Shown here: positions 58,784 through 64,000 of the stretch, one piece after another
How positions within the stretch are numbered: position 1 is the first letter of the stretch
How the letters are laid out: every line of letters begins with the position of its first letter
Assembly (NCBI GenBank): GCA_050247235.1
Contig: JBFWUN010000020.1
Coordinates: 1-64,000, forward strand
Direction: 5' to 3'
DNA length: 64,000 nt
Origin: CAIKBL01 sp050247235
Lineage (GTDB): Bacteria; Pseudomonadota; Gammaproteobacteria; Ga0077536
The notes under the pieces: model-generated
The model's database searches: none
The model's input: the letters and a program-made list of their open reading frames with translations, nothing else
Told to the model about the DNA's origin: nothing
Translations under genes and position numbers: made by a program

Positions 58784-60110
58784 CCGCCTGCGCCGCTCCG
58801 CGCTCATCGTCTCTCTCGTGCTGCCGCTCGGGGCGGAGGCTTACCGCCTGGTCGAGCGCGACGGCTGGCACGCGGACGCCAGCCTCAATGGGCGGCTCGG
58901 ACTGCGCCAGGGCGAGAACATCAATTTCGGCTTCGGTGCGCTGCCGGGTTTCGCGCGCCTCGGGCAGTCCACCGGCGAGACCTCGCGTACCGATCTCCAG
59001 CTGGCGCTGCGCCCCTCGCTGACCACTGAGTACACACTCTCCGACTCGACGCTTTACGGCGGCGTGACCGTGGTCGCTGCGACGACGACCCTCGACGGCG
59101 AGCTGTCCGGCCAGTTCGCCCGCGCGGGAGATCGCGTGATCGACACCGACTCGGCGTACGTTGGCTGGCGCCACGGCGTCCTGGATCTCTCGGTGGGCGG
59201 ACAGCCGTTCACGCTCGGCGACGGACTCATCATCGGCGACGGCAATTTCAACCAGGGACACGACAACGGCCAGTACTGGATCGGCGCCTTCGAGGCGTGG
59301 CGCAACACCGCGATCCTGAAAGTGAACACCGCCCCGTTGCGCGGGGACGTGTTCTGGCTGCGCACCGACCAGGATCTCGGTGACAGCCGCATCGTCGGTG
59401 CGAACGTGGAAAATGCGGACGCCACTGCGTTCGGCCGCCTCAGCGTAATGACCTTCGAGGTGATCGACGACAACGGCATCGGTTTCGAAGACACCCGGGT
59501 GTGGGGTATCCGGGGCGGTGACCTCCACCATCCCTTGCTGCCCGGCTTCGCGTTGTTCGGGGAGTACATCCGCCAGACCGGCGACTCGGCGCTGACCGGT
59601 GTCGAGATCGACGCCGAAGCCTGGTACATCGAGCCCGGCTACCAGTTCGCGAACTGGCGGTTCGCGCCGAAGATCCAGTATCGCTACTCGTACTATTCCG
59701 GTGACGACGCTGCGACGGCCGCCAGCGAGGAATACCGCGGCTTGTTCTTCACGTTCGGCAAGCGCGGGTGGGACACCTGGTATCAGGGTGAGGTCAACGG
59801 CGAGTTCTTCCTGTTCAACCAGAACCAGGTTTCGCACATGGTGAAGCTGTCGCTCTTCCCGAGCGCGCGCCATGCGGTGAAGGCCTACTACTACCACCAC
59901 GCGCTCGATACCCCGCAGTACTTCGGCGTGCCGACGACCGCGACCGACTGGTCCGACGAGTTCGACCTGCAGCTCGAGTTCTACCCGAACGACCGGCTGT
60001 ACGGCATGGTGGGCGTCGCCTGGGCAACCCCCAACCGGGCCGCGCGGGACGTGTTCGGCGACGACGACCAGGTGGTCTTCGAGTTCTTCCTTTCCTACAC
60101 GTTGAAATGA
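58761..60110 (+). CDS. Outer-membrane beta-barrel (alginate-export/porin-like)
   Basis: A 449-residue protein. An N-terminal signal peptide (RRSALIVSLVLPLGAEA, residues about 10-26) precedes alternating amphipathic strands rich in Tyr, Trp and Asp (for example GWRHGVLDLSVGGQPFTLG, PKIQYRYSYYSGDD). The whole length is beta-rich, ending VFEFFLSYTLK. The pattern resembles the AlgE/DUF1302-like exporter-porin group. I start at the ATG at 58761, which puts the signal peptide at the N-terminus and overlaps the previous gene. Confidence 0.75.
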   Translation: MPVTPARNRLRRSALIVSLVLPLGAEAYRLVERDGWHADASLNGRLGLRQGENINFGFGALPGFARLGQSTGETSRTDLQLALRPSLTTEYTLSDSTLYGGVTVVAATTTLDGELSGQFARAGDRVIDTDSAYVGWRHGVLDLSVGGQPFTLGDGLIIGDGNFNQGHDNGQYWIGAFEAWRNTAILKVNTAPLRGDVFWLRTDQDLGDSRIVGANVENADATAFGRLSVMTFEVIDDNGIGFEDTRVWGIRGGDLHHPLLPGFALFGEYIRQTGDSALTGVEIDAEAWYIEPGYQFANWRFAPKIQYRYSYYSGDDAATAASEEYRGLFFTFGKRGWDTWYQGEVNGEFFLFNQNQVSHMVKLSLFPSARHAVKAYYYHHALDTPQYFGVPTTATDWSDEFDLQLEFYPNDRLYGMVGVAWATPNRAARDVFGDDDQVVFEFFLSYTLK

Positions 60111-60241
60111 GCATGCGGACACCGCGGGCGCGGCGGCCCGTGGTAACCTAGCCCGCTGTACTGTCCGGAACCGACCTGCCGCCCGGTCCCGGCGGATCCC
60201 CGTACTCCCACTCAAGATCGAACCGCAGGAGGAAGTGCCTC

Positions 60242-61324
60242 ATGAAGGCCGTTGTCGCGCAGAAGATGAACGAATACTCGGTGACCACCGTAGACCTGGA
60301 CCCGCCCAAGATGGGCGAGGTGTTGGTGAAGATGAAGGCCACGGGCGTGTGCCACTCCGACCTCTCCGTGATCAACGGCACCATCCCGAGCCCGTTCCCG
60401 GTGGTGCTTGGGCACGAGGGGGCCGGCATCATCGAGCAGGTCGGCGAAGGGGTCACCAACGTGAAGCCCGGAGATCACGTCGTGGTGTCGTTCATCCCGA
60501 ACTGCGGCAACTGCTTCTATTGCCTGCACCAGGAACCGTACCTGTGCTCCGGCGCGAAGCAGGACGGCAATCTCTTCGACGGCACGACACGGGTGTCCAA
60601 GAACGGGCAGCGGATTTTCGTGATGTCCTTCGTGGGCATCATGGCTGAGTACGCGGTGGTCCCCGCGGCCTGCGTGGTGACGATCGACAAATCCTACGAC
60701 TTCAAGGTGGCCGCGCTCGTGGGCTGCGGGGTCACCACGGGCGTCGGCGCGGCAATCAAGACGGCCGAGGTCAGACCCGGGTCGACCGTCGCGGTCTTCG
60801 GGTGCGGCGGCGTGGGACTGAACGTCATCCAGGGCGCCCGGATCGCTGGCGCCGCTCAGATTATCGCGTGCGACCTGTCCGCCGAGAAGATGCAGATGGC
60901 GAAAGAGTTCGGCGCGACCCACACCATCGACCCCGGCGCCGACATGGTCAAGCAGGTCACGGCAATGACCAACGGCATCGGCGTCGACTACGCGTTCGAC
61001 GTGGTGGGCAACAGCAAAGTCATCGAACAGTGCATCAAGGCAACCCGCAAGAACGGTACGGCGGTGCTGGTGGGGGTTGGCCGGCTCGACGACCGCTTCT
61101 CGGTCAACGCGGCCATCCTGCCGTTTACGTCGAAAACCATTAAAGGTTGCATGTACGGGAGCGCTAACTTCAAGGTCGATTTCCCGCTGTACCTGAGCCT
61201 CTACAAGGCCGGGAAACTGGACCTCGACAGGCTCATCACGCGGACCTACACGCTCGACGAGGCGCCGCAGGCGTTCGCCGACATGGAGCAGGGCAAGAAT
61301 GCCCGCGGCGTGATCGTGCATTGA
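60242..61324 (+). CDS. Zinc-dependent alcohol dehydrogenase (class III-like)
   Basis: A 360-residue MDR alcohol dehydrogenase. The catalytic zinc site is GVCHSDLSV (Cys) with GHEGAGIIEQ (His/Glu). The structural zinc site is NCGNCFYCLHQEPYLCSG with four cysteines. The nucleotide motif is VAVFGCGGVGLNVIQGARI, followed by an aspartate (ACDLS) that points to NAD. The substrate class is not certain; benzyl or aryl alcohol and long-chain types are possible. AGGAGG precedes the ATG. Confidence 0.92.
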   Translation: MKAVVAQKMNEYSVTTVDLDPPKMGEVLVKMKATGVCHSDLSVINGTIPSPFPVVLGHEGAGIIEQVGEGVTNVKPGDHVVVSFIPNCGNCFYCLHQEPYLCSGAKQDGNLFDGTTRVSKNGQRIFVMSFVGIMAEYAVVPAACVVTIDKSYDFKVAALVGCGVTTGVGAAIKTAEVRPGSTVAVFGCGGVGLNVIQGARIAGAAQIIACDLSAEKMQMAKEFGATHTIDPGADMVKQVTAMTNGIGVDYAFDVVGNSKVIEQCIKATRKNGTAVLVGVGRLDDRFSVNAAILPFTSKTIKGCMYGSANFKVDFPLYLSLYKAGKLDLDRLITRTYTLDEAPQAFADMEQGKNARGVIVH

Positions 61325-61395
61325 GCCCGAGTCCAGGCGCTGCCGGTCGTCGCCCCGTGAGAGCGGCGCGCCGGCACGCCCGACCGCGCGTTGGA

Positions 61396-61424
61396 TTCAC
61401 AATCCCAGAATCGCGTCCTATAGT
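61396..61424 (+). promoter_or_regulatory. Sigma-70-type promoter of the FHA-cyclase gene
   Basis: TTCACA (61396-61401) and TATAGT (61419-61424) are separated by 17 bases, each matching consensus at five of six positions. The start point would lie near 61431, leaving a 40-base leader before the ATG at 61473. Confidence 0.6.
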
Positions 61425-61472
61425 ACTGATCTGCCTCGAAACTCAGCAGAACACGGAATCCGCTACCGCATC

Positions 61473-62411
61473 ATGGGTTGGGAAATTCGCCTGACGGACC
61501 TCGAACGGGGGGACCAGCAGAACCGTTCCTTTTCGCAGGCGACCGTTCGAATCGGGCGCCACTCGGAAGCGGAACTTGTCCTGAAGCACAACCAGGTGTC
61601 GCGGGTCCACCTGACGCTCAGCAAGGACGGCGATCACTTCTACGCGGAAGACACGAGCCGCAACGGCAGCTTCCTGAAGGCGGGCGACCAGTGGCAGCGC
61701 CTCCAGGTCAAGACCGAACTGCAGCTGCCGGCGACGATCCGCCTCGCCGACTGGGCGCTGAAAATCGACTACCAGGCGGACGAGGACTGGAACAAGTCCG
61801 TGATCATCCCGGCCGGCCACCTGGTCAAGCGGACCGAAACCATCATGGTGTTCGATCTCTGCGAGTCGTCGAAGATCGCCAACCAGGACGACCACCTCGC
61901 CTACCACCTCAAGGCACGGCTGCAGCAGCTTGCCGAGCCGGTCCTGAACGAGTACGGCATGCGCTTCTTCAAGGGGACCGGCGACGGCTTCCTGGCCACC
62001 TTCACCTCGGCCTCCAAGTCACTCGCGGCGACGCTCGAACTGGTCTCGCGCATCAGGCAACGCAACAGCCGCACAAGCAATGCGCCGATCCACTACCGCA
62101 TCGCGCTGCATCACGGCGACACCTGGGGGATTTCCACCGGCGGGCAGGACATTCACGGCAACGACGTGAACATCACATTCCGCATCGAGGGAGTCCAGGC
62201 GGAGTCGTTCGCGTCAGCAGCGATCGAATTCCCGCGCATGGACCGCATCCTGTGCTCGAAGGCACTGCTCAACGAGGTGCGCGCCAAGGAAGGTGAACAC
62301 GCCGCGCTGCCGACCGAAATCGCGGAAATCGGGGCTGCCGCGCTGAAGGGCATTCACGATCCCGTAACCATCTACCTCGTCCAGGATCGCGGTGAGGCAA
62401 CCGCACGCTGA
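61473..62411 (+). CDS. FHA domain fused to class III nucleotidyl cyclase
   Basis: A 312-residue soluble fusion. Residues 20-75 form an FHA domain with the phosphothreonine-binding set: G28, R29, S43, H46, N64, G65. Residues 120-300 are a class III cyclase catalytic domain: metal aspartates D128 (VFDLCESS) and D171 (KGTGDGF), the adenine-specifying lysine K167, and the transition-state pair N233 and R237 (DVNITFRIEG). All key residues are present, so it is probably an active adenylate cyclase switched by a phosphoprotein. The window also encodes a Ser/Thr kinase, but a link is not shown. Confidence 0.88.
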   Translation: MGWEIRLTDLERGDQQNRSFSQATVRIGRHSEAELVLKHNQVSRVHLTLSKDGDHFYAEDTSRNGSFLKAGDQWQRLQVKTELQLPATIRLADWALKIDYQADEDWNKSVIIPAGHLVKRTETIMVFDLCESSKIANQDDHLAYHLKARLQQLAEPVLNEYGMRFFKGTGDGFLATFTSASKSLAATLELVSRIRQRNSRTSNAPIHYRIALHHGDTWGISTGGQDIHGNDVNITFRIEGVQAESFASAAIEFPRMDRILCSKALLNEVRAKEGEHAALPTEIAEIGAAALKGIHDPVTIYLVQDRGEATAR

Positions 62412-62438
62412 CCTGCGGCGCGCCCGCGACGTTCCGGC

Positions 62439-63653
62439 GTGACCCGCATCGCCGTCATCGGGGGCTCGATGGCTGGACTGTGTGCCGGCGTGGCCCTCCA
62501 TCACCTCGGTCTCGATGTCCACGTCTTCGAGCGCGCCAGCGAGGAACTGGCCAGCCGCGGCGCAGGCATTGCAACGCACGATGAACTCTACGCGTCGCTG
62601 GAGGGCGCGGGCGTGCACCTGCGCGACGAAATGGGCGTGCGCTCCGCAGGCCGCCTGCTGCTGGCGCAGGACGGATCCGAGGTGGCACGACTGGCCATGC
62701 CGCAGGTGATGACCTCGTGGGGGCTGATGTACCGGTTCCTGCGTGCGCAGATGCCGGATGCGCGCTATCACAACGGTTACGTGCTCGAAGACCTCGCGCA
62801 GCATGCCAGCGGTGTGACCGCGCGCTTCGCGAACGGCGAAACCTTCGATGCGGACTGGCTCATCGGTGCTGACGGGACGCGCTCGGCGGTTCGCCAGTGC
62901 GTCGCGCCCGAGGTTCCCCTGCACTACTGCGGCTATTTCGGCTGGCGCGGACTTATCGACGAGGCCCGGCTACCCGCCGACGTGCTCGAACAGGTCGCCT
63001 ATCACATGACCCTGTGCCTCGCACCCGGCGGTCATTGGCTGGGTTATCTTGTCGCGGGTCCGGATGACGACCTCACCCCGGGCCGGCGCTGGTACAACTG
63101 GGGCTGGTACCGGACCGCGGACGCGATGCGCCTGCGCGATCACCTCACCGACGCCGCGGGAACCTGGCACGAACACGGGATCCCGCACCCGCTGATCCGA
63201 CGAGAGCTGGTGGAATCGATGCGTGCCGAAGCCCACGCGCTGCTCGCCCCGCAGATCCGCGCGATCATCGACGCCACTGCCCAGCCCTTCATCCAGGGAA
63301 TGTTCGATCTCGGTTGCGAGAAACTCGTCCATGGGCGCGTATGCCTGATCGGCGATGCGGCAATCACGGCGCGACCCCACATCGGCCTCGGCGTGTCGAA
63401 GGCGGCCGCGGACGCGACGTCGCTCGCCGACGCACTCGCCGCGGACGACACGGCAGGCGCGCTCGCCGCATGGGAGCAGCAGCGGCTGGCGTACGGGCAC
63501 GCCGCCCTGCGCTTCAGCCGCGATCTTGGCAGCTATATCGGACCCGCGCCGGTGACCGACGAGCGCCGCCGCAAGGCCGAGTACCACCAGCGTCCGGACG
63601 TCCTGCTGGCCGCGACGGCCCCAAGCGAGCCGCGGCGCTGGCTTGATCTGTAG
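62439..63653 (+). CDS. FAD-dependent aromatic monooxygenase (2,6-dihydroxypyridine-hydroxylase-like)
   Basis: A 404-residue PHBH-fold flavoprotein with a GTG start. FAD motifs are RIAVIGGSMAGLCAGVAL (GxGxxG variant), LIGADGTRSAVR and LIGDAAITARPHIGLG. The family-typical segments GYFGWRGLIDE, YNWGWYR and PFIQGMFDLGCEKLVHGR place it near 2,6-dihydroxypyridine 3-monooxygenases and relatives acting on hydroxylated N-rings. It might feed the NicX-like step at 21242, though 41 kb away. The exact substrate is unknown. Confidence 0.83.
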   Translation: MTRIAVIGGSMAGLCAGVALHHLGLDVHVFERASEELASRGAGIATHDELYASLEGAGVHLRDEMGVRSAGRLLLAQDGSEVARLAMPQVMTSWGLMYRFLRAQMPDARYHNGYVLEDLAQHASGVTARFANGETFDADWLIGADGTRSAVRQCVAPEVPLHYCGYFGWRGLIDEARLPADVLEQVAYHMTLCLAPGGHWLGYLVAGPDDDLTPGRRWYNWGWYRTADAMRLRDHLTDAAGTWHEHGIPHPLIRRELVESMRAEAHALLAPQIRAIIDATAQPFIQGMFDLGCEKLVHGRVCLIGDAAITARPHIGLGVSKAAADATSLADALAADDTAGALAAWEQQRLAYGHAALRFSRDLGSYIGPAPVTDERRRKAEYHQRPDVLLAATAPSEPRRWLDL

Positions 63654-63678
63654 AAGGCGCCGGGAGGCCCCGATCCGG

Positions 63679-64000
63679 TCAGCGTGCCAGCGGCCCGCGT
63701 CGCACGGCCCGCGTGCCCTGCAGCCAGGCGCCCAGCAGAACCAGTGCGACCGCGAGCGCCGTGTAGCTGGTCGCGTACCCGATCCGGTCGATCGCGACCC
63801 CCAGGCAGAACGCACCGGCCGCCTGCCCCGCGAACAGCATGAACGCCATCAGTGAGACTGACGTACCTCGGGCCTCGGGCGCGAGTTCAGTGGCGAGCAT
63901 CTGCAAGGTGTTGTGCATCAGGTAGATCGCGAGTCCGAGCAGGAGCAGCGCGGGTGCGGCGATGAGCGCCATCCGCGTGTGCGCCAGCGTGGCCAGGCAC
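63679..64000 (-). CDS. MFS transporter, C-terminal part (continues past the window)
   Basis: The frame is open to the right edge, and codons reading CLATLAHTR precede the first visible methionine. The 107 visible residues form the last helices of a major facilitator transporter: LIAAPALLLLGLAIYLMHNT, MLATELAPEARGTSVSLMAFM and YTALAVALVLLGAWL. The family signature in the cytoplasmic loop (ELAPEARGTSVS) is present. The substrate cannot be deduced. Confidence 0.82.
   Translation of the reverse strand, partial: CLATLAHTRMALIAAPALLLLGLAIYLMHNTLQMLATELAPEARGTSVSLMAFMLFAGQAAGAFCLGVAIDRIGYATSYTALAVALVLLGAWLQGTRAVRRGPLAR

Noticed and set aside
1..64000. tRNA, rRNA, CRISPR arrays and insertion sequences
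   Set aside because: I looked for direct repeat arrays, transposase motifs and tRNA-like cloverleaf ends and saw none. A covariance-model scan was not possible here.

Overview
The window is GC-rich (roughly two thirds G+C by eye) and almost wall-to-wall coding. It holds about 64 genes and no gene-free stretch above 300 bases. I see no rRNA, tRNA, insertion sequence, prophage or CRISPR array. Gene content (methylcrotonyl-CoA carboxylase, AcuI, IcmF, PobA/PcaHGB, EttA, CinA, PanB, TesB, MatB, haloalkane dehalogenase) and the many GTGA, ATGA and TGATG stop-start overlaps fit a free-living aerobic proteobacterium, probably a beta- or gammaproteobacterium. Genus cannot be told from sequence alone. 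The window starts inside a carboxyltransferase gene and ends inside an MFS transporter gene.

Layout. 1-6.5 kb: end of mccB, mccA, a HugZ-like protein, AcuI-type reductase, methyltransferase, GFA protein, nitroreductase. 6.5-10.1 kb (minus): lipoprotein and a FAH-hydrolase / alpha-beta hydrolase / amidohydrolase operon. 10.2-15.7 kb: MoxR-VWA pair, secreted cyclophilin, PQQ dehydrogenase, acetamidase. 15.7-18.5 kb: TetR regulator divergent from a diiron protein / SCP2-like / 2[4Fe-4S] ferredoxin operon. 18.5-22.3 kb (minus): NicX-like ring-cleavage dioxygenase with a two-subunit molybdenum hydroxylase. 22.4-29.3 kb (minus): TetR, IcmF fused mutase, signal-less BtuF-like protein, DUF1289, enoyl-CoA hydratase, quinone-reductase-like protein. 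29.4-33.1 kb (minus): pcaH-pcaG-pcaB-pobA, the 4-hydroxybenzoate to protocatechuate to beta-ketoadipate route. 33.3-36.4 kb: GST, a SelW-like gene with an in-frame UGA, CinA, MOSC protein. 36.4-40.6 kb: luciferase-like monooxygenase, second acetamidase, zinc CDF exporter, rhodanese, cupin. 40.7-47 kb (minus): kinase-HDOD protein and a MaoC-CitE-haloalkane dehalogenase-FlK thioesterase-PanB-TesB operon. 47.1-53.1 kb: ceramidase-family membrane protein and a MatB / acyl-CoA dehydrogenase / thiolase / HMGCS-like-DUF35 operon. 53.3-64 kb: EttA, SLC13-RCK permease, HerA-like ATPase, outer-membrane barrel, zinc alcohol dehydrogenase, FHA-cyclase, flavin monooxygenase, partial MFS transporter.

Taken together the region is a catabolic island of aromatic, N-heteroaromatic and acyl-CoA degradation modules, each with its own regulator or operon. 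The most notable item is at 33956-34174. This complete SelW/Rdx-family gene has UGA at the CxxU redox position, a strong Shine-Dalgarno before its ATG, conserved sequence after the UGA and a SECIS-like hairpin behind it. Ordinary gene calling would miss it. Other points worth following are the diiron/SCP2/ferredoxin cassette, a hybrid specificity pocket in IcmF beside a cytoplasmic BtuF-like protein, a dehalogenase next to a fluoroacetyl-CoA-thioesterase homologue, and an HMGCS-like-DUF35 fusion without the usual catalytic cysteine.
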